DNA of 64,000 nt, from assembly GCF_001619985.1 (NCBI RefSeq), contig NW_017264206.1, positions 248,001 through 312,000 of the forward strand. The letters run 5' to 3'. Source of the stretch: Xylona heveae TC161 (taxonomy: Eukaryota > Ascomycota > Xylonomycetes > Xylonales > Xylonaceae). Each line of letters starts with the position of its first letter. Position 1 is the stretch's first letter. A program made the position numbers and the translations under genes. Below the pieces are notes generated by a model. That model worked only from the letters and a program-made list of their open reading frames with translations. It made no database searches and was not told where the DNA came from. Positions 33,107 through 45,600 of the stretch are shown here, piece by piece.

Positions 33107-34725
33107 TTTGTAGTCTTTTTACCTCTTATTTCAAAATATATTAACTATAAAAATACTATGCTCTCTCTTTACTTCCTTTATAAACATGATTTCAAAAGGT
33201 TAGAGGGTCAGAGGGGGTAAAGTAACCAGGTTCTCAGTGTCTACAGTGTACAGTGTGTACAGTCTTTCGCTGGATGCCATGGCTGGTTGTTATTAATATC
33301 TTGACACTCTCTGCTACAGACTTTTACAGGAACGGCAGACTACCCGGACGGTAGAAGGAGGATGGTAGAGGATATACAGTAGACTGGAAGTTCACTAGCA
33401 TTTTGAATTGACTACCTGTAGGTCTGTCTTTAACCAAGAAAAGAGAAGAGAGTTCATCATTGTCTGAGATAATGAATTTGATCCTGTAGACGAAAGGTAT
33501 GTAGTGTCTGACTACGATCTGTATCAGCGTAATGGCTTTAGAGATAAGAATTAATTGTTATTGATACTTTCTTTAAAAGTATCAAAAGAGAAAAAATTGT
33601 TATACATGGCAGCATCGGCCATGGCTTTTTAAAGAGTGAGTCGCTTGTATAACATATTGTTCTCCGTTTTGACGATGGTCTGGATTTGACGGTTCTGGAA
33701 AATGTATATACCATCCAGAATCCAAACGGTACTGACGCCGGAAATCCCAGTGCTCATCGCCACAGTGCTTGCAGGGGAGGGGCCGGTCAGGGGGTTCATT
33801 GTTCGCCAGAATCAAGGCGTTATGACACACGGCTTTGATAATGAACGGAAATGATTGATTCTTAGCTACTGATGATGTTAACTAAAGTGGGATGATCCGA
33901 CATCTATTCTCAGAATATATGCCTGCTTGCTAAACTCGTTGGACCTCCCCAAACTAGCAACTTCCGCACCTTCCTGAAATTCTGTGCTACAGCGTGCTTC
34001 CGACCTTTGCCATCTTGCTGGCCGCCCGCTCTTGGCTTCCTTTTTTCGCCAACTTGTCCGCTTTTCTCTTCTCTCGCCATTCTTTGTCCTCGGCATCTGC
34101 TGCCCAGCCCGCCAGCGGCGGACAGATCAGGTCGGGCTGATTGTTCGTGTGTGTTTTTTTTTGCTTCATGAGGAGTGAAATACACACAGTACACTTGATG
34201 CCAAAACCGGACGGGAGTCTAACCGGGGCCCTCAAATGTTCTAGATGGTCTTTTGAAACTAGTATAATTGCCCTCAGGCAAAAGAAGATGTAGAGAAAAT
34301 ACATAAAGATATGTACGTGTTTAGACTGATCTCGTTTGGAGCCGCGAAGAAATTATTTGATTTGTAAACTTGTAAACTTGCAACAGTCGTGACCCAAAAC
34401 TGTTTCATCTTGTTTGGATACCGGACTCTTTCCTGGAGCTTCTTTTCAGCTTCTTTGCCAAGTTGCTCATTAATCAGGCAGGAACCAGAAGAGGTTGTGA
34501 CCAGCCTAGCCGTTCATTCTTCTTGTATTTATCTATATCCTTTAAAAGGAGCTATGAAATATGAATTGTAATTTGTCTGGATTGCTGTTTGTCAAGACAT
34601 ATATTACTACCAGTGTACTCTTGGATTTTCCCCAGGCTGGCTGCCCTTGTCTTCGAAGAGGTTAATCTAAGCAGAACACTTAGATGCTTGATTTGGCCAG
34701 TGAAAATTGACGCAGGACCCGTGGA
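33107..34725. other. AT-rich stretch between the two MITE copies
   Basis: No complete gene. One frame on the minus strand (33600-33830, extending upstream to about 33870 without a stop) reads smoothly and contains PCKHCGDEHWDF, similar to the zinc-knuckle shape seen in fungal retroelement and related proteins. It is treated as a possible fossil fragment of a mobile element; nothing else around it confirms a family. Confidence 0.4.
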
Positions 34726-35113
34726 TAGGGTGTCCGTTGGTCTGGTCTGGGTCGGTCTTTGCTCAAAGTTTCCACACCAAGGTGGTCTTTGGTCTGGGTT
34801 GGTCTTTAAGGCAAAGACCAACCTCCAGACCAGGCGTGGGCGGTTTTTTTAACTAAACCCATCTATGCATAAATCTGGTATAAATTTGCATATTTGGGCA
34901 AATCACCAGCATTCTCGGCATAATTTTGCTGACTGATTGTTGATATACTTCCTAAAAAGGTAATGTTGGTGGTGATCACGGACCAGTGAAGGCATGTTCA
35001 AAAGACCGACCCAAGGTGGTCTGGTCCTACTCTCAAATTTCCCAACTTGGTCCGGGTTGACAGTGTAAAAGAACAAAGACCACCGGTTTCCACCGGCCCC
35101 AACGGACACCCTA
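34726..35113. mobile_element. hAT-like MITE, 388 bp, with terminal inverted repeats and probable 8-bp target duplication
   Basis: The left end TAGGGTGTCCGTTGG (34726-34740) is the exact reverse complement of the right end CCAACGGACACCCTA (35099-35113), and imperfect pairing continues inwards (GGTCTTTG near the left against CAAAGACC near the right). The flanks are CCCGTGGA (34718-34725) and CCCGTGGG (35114-35121), seven of eight identical. An 8-bp duplication and a TAGGG terminus are typical of the hAT superfamily. It has no coding capacity, so it would need a transposase from elsewhere. Internal GGTCTGG/CCAGACC words make further hairpins. A decayed relative lies at 32731-33106. Confidence 0.78.
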
Positions 35114-38100
35114 CCCGTGGGAGATCACTGGATGCGCCATACAACCCAAAAATACGCCTTTGCCGGCTCTACATGCATCGCACTCTCGCACGAGTTGCCC
35201 AACACGGCTCTATTATACAGGTTAGCTCTATCCGAATGTTTCGAGAGGCCCTTTCATTGTCGAAAAAGGCAATAAAACCTACCTGTATGGCTACGGCCTC
35301 CTGGAAGCTTGTACTGCTGCCAGTGGAGACCTCCTTTCAAGCCATACCCTCCCTGCTCGCTGGACGATCACCGGGTCTCAGAGAGCGTGGGCAGGGAAGT
35401 AAGTATAGTGCATCTAAATGTAAATGAAACACGCCTGGCAAGTTCAATATGCCTAAGCCCCAGGAGAATTGACAGCTCGGTACTCGGTAGATTCTGCAGG
35501 TCATGCCGTCATAGATGGTAAATGTGTCTAGAATGTGAAATTGGTCAAGGGTTCAATTGCAGGGACGAATCAAATCTTCAGTCATCATGCTGTAGGCCTG
35601 CAGATAGTGCAGTAGTAGCGTGTTTTCTTCCACAGTTAGACAGCTGGGTGACCACATCAGACATAAGGTCTTACTTCTCCACCATTGTCTATTTTCGAAG
35701 GAGAAGTATACCTTGTATAGCTAGACACAAGGGTCTTTCATATTCTCAATGCATAGCATGGTGCCGGTAAATGGCCCACGCGGTGCAAAGCTATTTTCAG
35801 GACTCCAGACACCGGGACTTTAGTTGCTTGACACTGGGTCTCCGAATTGTTAGTAGCCGCAGATACTATTAAGATATTTAGTTCTTATGGCCAAGAACCT
35901 GAAAGCCTCCTCTGGGGACGAGGATGATTCTCATCTTGTGAACCCTTGGGATAAACTGTAGAGTATTATCTGCTAGCTAGACATTTCCAAGACAGCTAAT
36001 TTGCTGAAAACATTTTCTTGTAATCTGAATGAATCAATGATTACAGGCATGATTCATGAATATCAGTAGTTGGTTGTTCAAGCTGATTATAAACTAGTGC
36101 TTGAGTATCCTGATTACCTAGATCTTTAGTTATCAGATGTCGAAAGCAGTAAAAACTGCGGCAATCGACGAATTGAGCTTCGAAAAGGTTTTCGAAACGG
36201 GCAAATATCGAAAAGCTTCGCAGGCTATCTGCTCCTGTCTTAGTGATAGTAATTCCGGAACCATGCTTTCATGGTGGGTTGCGTCTTCGAATATCGGGGT
36301 GTTTACTTCCATTGTTGACGTCTTTACTAGCCTTGAAGTTCCCAAAACAGAGATCAATGTTAAGACAATAACTCTTGTATGTGGCTGCGATTGATGATTC
36401 GAGTCACAGGTAGGGAGCTATCATGCGGAGTCAGAAGATCCCTCTAATCTTCTTCTTTCTTCTCTCGGAGGCTTTCCTAGTGTTCTTGATTAATGGGTAA
36501 CCATTTGAGAAGGCACTCAAAAGAATTGGCAGCCACGTGTGAACCCTTTTATTTGTAGGATCTGATGTGACCGAGTCATATTTGTTCGATACATTCAATG
36601 CTCAAGGTGTTTTGGAAGTTAATATATCTGCCAACTGACAATGATCGGAATAAAGATTGATGCTGTTTAGAAGACACGACTCCCAAGCAATTCTCTGAAG
36701 GTCTTGTGAGCATTGTGAGCTAGAGTTGTCCTTGCTCGGTGAGCATCATTGGTTGCATGATCGTTTCCGTTGCCATTGAAACTGAGGCCTTCTAAAGAGC
36801 CGGTACGTATGTGCTGCGGCTAACACTCTTGCAAATCCGTCTTTTAGGTAATCTTGGTCGCAAATGTAATCAACGCAGTACAAGCTGGCTTTAGGGGTAT
36901 TCGAATCGGGAATGAACAAGTCGTGACCTGCATCCAATTATTTCCAAATTTTGCTTCATTTCTTCGAGTATCTTATTACCAGGATTTCAATATTCAGCAT
37001 ATTTTATAAGTTTCTGTTCCATCTGGAGGTCCAGCCGACTATCCAAGAACGATTGATCGCTTTCTGGCTTGGAAAATCTTCGACAATTTCCACTTGTTTG
37101 CTAGAGAAGTTGAGTGCCGGCAATTTGGACGCTTGGAGCTCGGACGACGGACGTTCTTTGTAGTACTTTCGGACTAAGCTCCTGGATTTAATCCTATTTC
37201 CTGTGTAACCGACAGAGACCCAATGCTCTGTAGCAAACTATGTTTATGAAACCACAACTGTATATGATGCTGTTCGAGGATTTGCAGTCAGCGGCAAGAT
37301 CCCTGAAATTTGCTTTCTGAAAATATTTGGACCCAGTACAACGGCAATTGATACAGGTCTTTGTATTGATGCCGTAACTTCTATGATGCATTTTGCTTCT
37401 CAGACTTGAATCAACCTAGCGCCCTTCAGTGGTTTGTTATGTTTGATTGAGATTGTAATGAACTTTGCAGCAATATGTTAGTACTAACTATAACTTGTAA
37501 ATTCAGACTATATTGACTTACAATTTCAATTCCAAGATCCCGTCTAAGAGACACAAAATTTATCAAGTGTGGGAGAATCGTAGACTTGATGAAAAGTTTC
37601 GAGCAGCTGTCCCCAGCCGAGTTTTATCTTCTTTTCAATTCTTTGGGCCCACTAAAGCATTTTTTCTTGGAAATGTTGCCAAAACAGAATCCAGAATTAT
37701 AAGTCACAACGGATTCGTTAATTCTCCCTGCCTCATTCTCTTCATCAGAATCATTGTCAGCAGCAAAGAGCGGTAAGCCAACTGCTCATTACTCAGATAA
37801 GCTTGCTAGGAGCTGGCGTTCCTTCTGCCACCTTCCGCTTTTTCGTTTCGACAATCTTCTGAGAACTTATGGCGAGACTCAGTTGTTTAGCCGCCTTTTT
37901 CACCCCTGCGGCCGTTCCCTCGCCGTTTCGAAGGTTAAAGGCGAGACCACGAACGTTCTGAACGCTGTCAAGAAATTTGGCAGGAATCTATAAGGCAGTT
38001 ACCTTGCTAAGAATATGCCAAAAGCTAAGGAGTTTCCCCATGTTTTTGGCATATTTTCTGAGTTTGAGAATAAAATTTGATGGCGCGTTCATCTCTGTTT

Positions 38101-39697
38101 GCCGATTCTGAAGATCCATAAGCGGCTGTCCAATAGTTCTTTTCTAGCTTGTTATAATTTCACCGCCAAAGAGCATCCAAATCAGCCTGTGGCTTGAGGA
38201 AGTCAATGGTAGCCAATTTGTCGTAATGAACAGTGGCCAGTACCTAATTATTGTTCAAACCTCAAGGAAGAACTACTGTCTGTATGTATGGTGCCTTTGA
38301 TAGTCTTCCGTAATTTGATGGAGCCAATTTGGCAAAGATATTGTGAGGTCATTACCAAATGAAATAAAAAAACTTCAATTGCAGAGAAGTCGATCACGCT
38401 ATGGCTGGCTGTGGATTGCATTCCTGAACTCGGCTCCGAAAGTAAAACACTTTTGTCGGGATATTCTTTTGCAGCCAGACGTCCCATGGAGCGACAGGCG
38501 CAGAGAAGGTCTTTTCCAGCCAAAGTGATCTGTCTAGAGGCAGAGAGAGGAAAAGTTTTAATGGCATACAGTCCGTGCAAGAGCATTTTGCGTCCAAGCG
38601 GAAACTCGACCAATTTAAGTATTTCCAAAAAGTTTGAGAATATTGGCAGGTAATTCCGTTTAGTGAAGTGTTTATGACGTCTGGATATCCAACCACCGTC
38701 TCTGGTGCATCGAGCGAAGAAGATACCGACAGTGCGACAACAAAAGAGGGACCTGCACCAGTAGCTGTTACAGGAGGAGTGGATGCGGGAAGAAAGGAGA
38801 GGATCGAGTCTGTTTAAATAGAATTTGTTGGTGCTGAACAAAAGCGTTAGATGATCTGCTTCACAATTATTGGCCGGTGAATTTCCGAAAATTTGATGCA
38901 GCTGACAGTTATGACCAGTTATGAATGTATGTCAGATTTGTCGGGAGTCAATTTTCTATTCTATCTTGTTAGTAAATTCTAACAGTTATTATTGCTTCAC
39001 TGAGATATGTCAAAGTACAAACAGAGAAGTCATGTTACTTCAAGGATATACTAGGAAGTTGTGGCCGAAAACGATACAATGTGCAAGGATTATGCATATG
39101 TATAAATCTGCGCCTACTCCGATTATAATGAGATATATGATCGATGATTTAAGAGTTTCGTGGCTTAACGTCGCGGGCAGACCAGTTTGACATGTGATCC
39201 TCAAGTGCAATCAATTTCCAAGGAGGACAAAATGGAGAAGGTGATGGCATTTGACAGTAAATTGTAAAGAGGTTGAACTCTAATCCCAAAAGCCAGATAG
39301 CTTGTAGTCGTATAGATTAGATTGCGCCGAGTAAGGGACATTGAACGCCTGACCCGGGGTATGAAGAGCATCCAGCTTTGGTGCCTAGCTGGGACGGGCT
39401 GCAATTGCCGGATTGAAGTTGAAATATCAAAACGGATAAACTCAAAGGTAGAAAAGGGTACGAACTTCAACAAGCATAAGCCATATTGCCTGGCACTCAG
39501 TTATAGTAACCGGAGAAGCGGTGATGAGACAAGAGAAAATGAGGACTTTTCTATTCGTGACAGCATGATTCTGCAATGCATCTGTAAACTCATAACAAAC
39601 GATGCCTTCATATACATATGATCCAAATGTTTCAAAGAATGAAGGAGAAAGAAAGAGACGGGTAAAAAGATTCGATCAGGGGATTTTGATCAGTTGT
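35114..39697. other. Gene-poor AT-rich island with degenerate reading frames
   Basis: 4.6 kb without a gene I can support. Frames are short and broken on both strands. The longest are 38248-38841 (-, 197 codons), 37513-37776 (+), 36137-36394 (+), and 38411-38653 (+). None shows a domain I recognise and their splicing cannot be made consistent. The + strand frame around 38670-38815 has a normal-looking composition (MTSGYPTTVSGASSEEDTD), which may be a remnant of a once-real protein. Composition and the neighbouring mobile elements suggest a decayed, possibly mutated, transposon-rich insertion. Confidence 0.5.
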
Positions 39698-40795
39698 TTA
39701 CCAGCCGCGCTTGGCCAGCTTCTCGCCCTCATCCATCTTCGCCACGTTCAGGCCAACCATGGCCTCACCGAGATCCTTGCTGACCTCGGCGAGCACCTTG
39801 GGGTCCTTGAAGTGTGTGACGGCCTGGACGATGGCGCGAGCACGCTTGGCAGCGTTGCCGCTCTTGAAGATACCGCTACCAACGAAGACACCGTCGCAGC
39901 CGAGCTGCATCATCAGGGCAGCATCAGCCGGGGTAGCAACACCACCGGCGGCGAAGTTGACCACGGGGAGTCTCTTGAGCGTTGCGGCCTCCTTGAGGAG
40001 GTCGTAGGGAGCACCAATCTCCTTGGCCATGACGCGGAGCTCGGGTTCACTCAGGGTGGAGGCCTTGAGAATCTCGGCGGTGACGGTGCGCATGTGCTTG
40101 ACAGCTTCAACAACGTCACCGGTACCGGCCTCACCCTTGGTACGGATCATGGCAGCACCCTCGCTGATACGGCGGAGAGCCTCACCGAGGTTCCGGCAGC
40201 CACAGACAAAGGGGACCTTGTAGGGGTGCTTCTCAACGTGGTGGACGTCGTCGGCGGGGGTGAGGACCTCGGACTCGTCAATGTAGTCGACGCCAACGGC
40301 CTCAAGGATCTAATAATTGATGGCCGTCAGTTCAATTCTCCTTGCAAGCTTCATCATTCACTAAATGCTTCGATATCAACTCACCTGGCACTCAACGAAG
40401 TGACCAATCCGTGCCTTGGCCATGACGGGGATGGTCACGGCCTCCATAATCTCTTGAATCATCCGGGGGTCGGACATGCGAGCAACACCGCCCTGAGCGC
40501 GAATGTCGGCAGGGACACGCTCGAGAGCCATGACGGCGGCAGCACCGGCCTCCTCGGCGATGCGAGCCTACAAAGCAAATACGCAAGTCAGAAACTCTAA
40601 GATCTCATGGCAATGAATTTGGCTTAAAAGCGAGAGAGGTAATTGACTCACCTGCTCGGCATTGACAACGTCCATGATGACTCCACCCTGCAACATGCGG
40701 GCAAGACCAGCCTTGACGGTGAAGCTGGTGGCGGACTCGCCATTGCCGTTGGCCTGGGCACCGTGGCCGTTGATGACGGGAAGTTCAGCTGCCAT
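39698..40795 (-). CDS. PDX1: Pyridoxal 5'-phosphate synthase subunit Pdx1/SNZ (PyroA type)
   Basis: Synthase half of the DXP-independent vitamin B6 pathway. It makes PLP from ribose 5-phosphate, glyceraldehyde 3-phosphate and ammonia supplied by the Pdx2/SNO glutaminase. Exons in coding order are 40652-40795, 40385-40567 and 39698-40309, giving 312 residues. After a short N-terminus the (beta/alpha)8 barrel reads [78 protein letters not shown] and [19 protein letters not shown]. The catalytic lysines (GLARML preceding K and the IRTKGEAG lysine) and the phosphate loop [15 protein letters not shown] and VFVGSGIF are present. Codon bias is strong. All introns are in phase 0. Confidence 0.97.
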
Positions 40796-42616
40796 TGCGA
40801 TTGTGATTCAGATTGCTCTTGCAGATTCTCACGAAAGAGTAAGAAATAATAATGCGGAAACGAGGGGCAAGAACCGTGTGATGATTGATGGTCTGAGATG
40901 GTGGGGCTGTGGCGGGGCACGGAGAATACAGTACAGTATTTAACGGGCGTTCAGGACAAGGAATTGACAAGTAGCGCGGGTTTTGGCCGGTCAGGGTCGT
41001 TGGGTGTGAGTCAAGGAAATTTCTCTCCAGAGCGATAAATCTAACGGCGCGGCAAGACTAAGGAGACGCTACGAGTTTGCAGAGGAATCTTGGTGGCCAA
41101 AATCTGGGTCAGATTGACTTTACTCGCACACTTTTTCTTCGGGTTCCATCGGCAAAAGGCGCTTTGGCCGCCTATCATAGTCAAGCCTCCCTCGGTTGCC
41201 CCCAGATCTCTGTCCGGTCCGGCCACCGATTTCGGACCGGAGGCATTATCTTCCGCCAGCTATAGGAGTACCTGAGTCTCGTCTAGCGCAAACCTCCTAT
41301 TTCCCGCGGAAAACTTCCCAATCAGAGAGAATGGAGATTATGTAATTGCTGACTCATTGTCCGCTCACGCCCTTCCATAGAACAGCAACATCCATGATGC
41401 TATCGTGTGATGATTGAATCTGTTTGGTGCTGATTCTGCTATCTCAATAACGAAGATACCCCATATCTCACATGATACTGTAACTATACGGCTGATCTAA
41501 TGACTTTATCTATGCGATACAAGATGTTGATCAACCCACCATGTCCCAGTAGGGCTTGTCCCCTAGTTCCTGGATTGTATGTCAAAATGTTGATATGAAC
41601 CTATTTTCTCTTTTTGACCTACTCAAATGTTTTTGCTTCTATTTCTGATATGATCTGTATTGACTCTTTCTGCCAAATCATTACCAGATCGCCTTCTGTT
41701 ATGTTCTCATCCCCGTGACTTGGTTGCTCTGGTTTTGCTCGTATCATGTCAGTTTGATACGAAATCTGCTTTTCTCAACCGTTCTTTTACTGCTGCACCG
41801 ATTCTGCTCCTCTCATTCCTCATCAGTGATATTTGACTCTATGAGTTTCTTCAGCTCGGATGCCTTCCTCTAAAGAGCACCTTGATCTGGTACGAAGCTG
41901 AAGATATATAGCTTCCATCTCTGATACGGGAGGCCAGCAGTGGCGCGATTCAGCCCTCTCATTCACACAGATGGCTCTTACAAGAGGCTCGCGCCGTAGA
42001 GCGTTCCTTCATTTGGAGGGGTGATTCTATGTGATGTACTAGATCCATCATATTTTGGACGTTGGTTCACTTTTTACAGCTCATCTAATGTTGGATGGGC
42101 TGAGCCCGAGAGCCTTTTCACCATGCACTTCAACCTCATTTGCTGACCTAGGTTTTCTCGCTGATTGAATGGAACATTTGGCCGTGTCATTATCTCACAT
42201 ACTTGGCTCTTCATCGATATTTATAGTCGAATATCTCTTTTACTTCAGCTTTCCGCTTTTTTCAAATTATCTTCAGTTGGACCCTTTCTCTGGTTCACTT
42301 CTACTTCCGATTCTAGTTGCTCCCCATGGTCCTCATCTCGCATCCATCGAATTCGATTGCATTTCAATCAATTCTTTCGCGTCATATACTCCTTCCTCTA
42401 TTTGTCTTTACCCGAATCTTTTCCGTTCATTTTTCATTCTCATTCTGACCTTCTCTCTATAAATTTTCGCGCACCCACTCGAACTTGTTTCATCTACATC
42501 TTCCAAGGCTTCACTTGAGCTCGTGTTTGTTTCACGAATTGACTCTTGTCAACTCACACATCTCATTAACTTCCTATTATCTCAATTTTAAACCGACTCA
42601 CGGTACAGTGATCACG
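40796..42616. promoter_or_regulatory. Divergent intergenic region, PDX1 / RNA-dependent RNA polymerase
   Basis: 1.8 kb with no supported gene. The PDX1 promoter is within the first few hundred bases. From about 42165 the sequence is pyrimidine-rich and open in two frames, probably the long leader of the polymerase gene and not a separate gene. Confidence 0.5.
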
Positions 42617-45600
42617 ATGGATATCTTCGTCCGGAATATTCCTGTCCAAGCTACCGAGAAGAGCTTGCAGACGTTTTTCAGACCAATTCTCGGACAATTT
42701 GGGATAGAGAATTTCGCCTGCCACAGATTCAGGGGACGGGGCTTTGCAGTCATTACTGTGCTGGAGGTGGAATGCGCAAAGGCATTTCTTATCGGACTCA
42801 ACCTCCCAGTAGCGCAGTCTCGCCCGTTAAAATTTATGGGAAGGAGGATCTGGTGCGAATCTAGTCGAAGACCGCTGAATGACTTTCTCGTCAAGGTGTT
42901 GCAAAAGGAGAAACGGGACAAACAGCGCCGTCAGATGCGGATGAATGCGACAATCTACGATGATGAATACTACCAAGAAGAACCAGAGTGTAACCAGCCA
43001 TCCGAGGCAAAGGACGTGTTTCCCATCTTTGGGGTGCATTGCGGGCTATGGGATTATGATAGAGATGAATTGGTCTTCGTCTCTCATCTCAAGTCTCTAA
43101 AAGCAGGAACGCTCCGATTCGGCCAGCGAAAGGCGACCGTGATTTTGCAGATGAATGGTTTGGAAGGGAGTCATTTCATTGAGATGCCTTACGATTCTAT
43201 ACAGTGCATCACTCCCGGTGGTGGGGCCGTACCGTCCGTCACCTTCTCCTTAGACAGATGTCCTCGGATGTATACAAAGACATTGGCTGATGCGAAATCG
43301 AGCTCTTTGCCTTCATCTAGCGTCAAATTTGACAGAGTCTCTGGCATCAATGACGCACATTTAGAAATAACTGGCAACTGCCTTGTCTACCGATTCCTTC
43401 TTCTCGCTGATTTAGAACTTATCATGGAGCTTAAGAACCGACAGTATATGCCCACCATACTGGCTTGGACAACACGGATAATCCAACCATGCGCCGCTCT
43501 AGCTCAAGGCTTTCTAGACCTAGAGAAAGCAACTCAAACACAGATTTCTGATTGCCATTTTGAGCTAAAGTTTCAGCTCCAGAAATTGACGTTAAACAAC
43601 CATATCTCTCCTTGGTCAGTGTTGGAATTGTTACCTGTAATCTTGGAAATTGCGAAGCGGTCAGGAGACGATACGGCCGCAGCAGCTGTAAAACTGCTAT
43701 CTCGACAAATTCCCTTTGCAGGACCGGCGACCGAAGCCAGAGAACTTTGCAATTCCGAGTTGCTCAAACGACTCATTGAAAATGAGAAGGTTATAAATTA
43801 CTTTGTTCAACATGCAGATGAACCTGAAATTAAATATGACCACATTACTCGCGTGTACCAAGCCACTGTCACGCCAGCTGGTATTTATTTGCATGGCCCG
43901 CAATTCGAAGGGAAAAATAGGGTACTACGATGCTACCCGGAGTTCACATCACACTTTCTTCGGGTTTCATTTGTGGAAGAAGATGGACGACCACTCAGAT
44001 TTGACCAAACAAATCACTCGATCCTCTATTCGCGTTTCAGTTCTATCCTGAATGACTCTGGGATAAAGGTCGCTGGCCGCGTATACAAATTTCTTGGCTT
44101 CTCCAACTCCTCTTTGCGTCAGCAGACGTGCTGGTTCATGGCACCATTCGTCCAAAACGGAGAGTTACTCTGCGCAGAATCTGTCATTGCTCGACTAGGA
44201 GACTTTTCCTTGATTAGATGCCCCGCTAAGTGCGCCGCTCGTATTGGTCAAGCTTTCTCGGAGACTCCATTAGCAATACCGTTGAAAGAGGGAGCCGTTA
44301 AAGTAATTGATGATGTTAAAGGGGATGAAGGTCGTCTATTCAGCGATGGGGTTGGCACGGTTTCGAGGGAAGTTCTGGAAAAGATCTGGGAAAAGAGTCA
44401 GATCAAGACGAAAACTAAACCTACGGTTTATCAGATCAGATACGCCGGTAGGACTGGCTTTCCTTTCAGAAGCATACATGTTGAGACGTGCGGGCTAACA
44501 AAATGCTCAATTACAAGGCGCAAAAGGCATGATATCCTATGATCCCGGACTTATGGGCGAACAGCTATGCCTCCGGCCGTCAATGATTAAGTTCCAAGGC
44601 AGGAACTCAAAATTTCTTGAAATATGCGCCGCTGGAGACAAACCATTCCCGATGTTTCTGAATCGGCAGCTAATCAAACTTTTGGAAGATCTTGGAGTTC
44701 CGCCTTCAGCCTTTTTAGAACTGCAGCAGGCAGCAGTTGAAGACTTGAGGAAAATCACTTTGTCAGCTCAAAACGCAGCCAGCTATCTGGAGCTTAGTTG
44801 TCTGGGCACCACCGCTCAGATACCATGGCTCTTGCGGACTTTGGATTCTCTGAACTTATCCTTTCAATCGGATGGATTTCTATGCGACCTTGTCGAAATT
44901 ACTGTTCTCATTGCTCTTCGAGAATTAAAACATCGGTCTCGCATTCCGGTCGCACAAGGATTTACTCTCTTTGGAGTAATGGATGAGACTGGCTATTTAG
45001 GCCAGCACGAAGTCTACTGCACTACAGACACGGAACAAAAGGGGCGTGTTGTTCTGACCCAACGTGTTGCGATCACTCGCTCTCCAGCTCTTCACCCGGG
45101 AGATATTCAGATGGTACAAGCCATCGATGTTCCCGAAGATTCGCCCTTACGAGCCCTACATAATTGTGTTGTTTTCAGCCAAAAAGGCAGCAGGGACCTC
45201 CCCAGTCAACTCAGTGGAGGAGACCTTGACGGAGATCTTTATAATATTATTTTTGACGAGAGTCTGTTTCCGAAAGAGGTGTACTTTCCTGCTCAATATC
45301 CACGCGTCGAACCTCAGGATATAGGCCGGCCGGTGGAAAGCAGTGACATGGCAGATTTCTTTCTGCAGTTCATGGAAATGGATAAACTAGGAAGGATAGC
45401 CACATTACATCAAGTATTGGCGGATAAACGTCCTCTCGGAATACTCGATTACGACTGCCTACGCCTGGCCAAATTACATTCGACAGCCGTGGACTTCTCC
45501 AAGACTGGAATTCCGGTATGTAATTAATCCCTCATTGCAGTGAATTGATAGCGAGCTCATATTTTTAGGCTGATTTGCGGGATCTCCCCCGTGACTTTGG

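Noticed and set aside
32731-35113. The two similar direct copies 1.6 kb apart read as long terminal repeats of one element
   Set aside because: Each copy has its own inverted termini, and the right copy has its own 8-bp flank duplication; nothing element-like lies between them.
38248-38841. 197-codon minus-strand frame
   Set aside because: No recognisable domain, and the opposite strand has equally plausible pieces; kept only as part of the decayed island.
39602-40600. 332-codon open frame on the + strand
   Set aside because: It is antisense to PDX1. The strong C-ending codon bias of PDX1 removes stops from the opposite strand; the translation is Gly/Asp/Leu-rich with no known fold.
42165-42518. 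Two overlapping open frames upstream of the RNA polymerase as a separate small gene
   Set aside because: Composition is leader-like (pyrimidine-rich), neither frame has a recognisable motif, and they end close to the polymerase start.
44440-44545. Apparent stop in the middle of the RNA polymerase gene
   Set aside because: A GT-AG intron at 44448-44517 removes it and joins RYAG to the expected KGM motif in frame.
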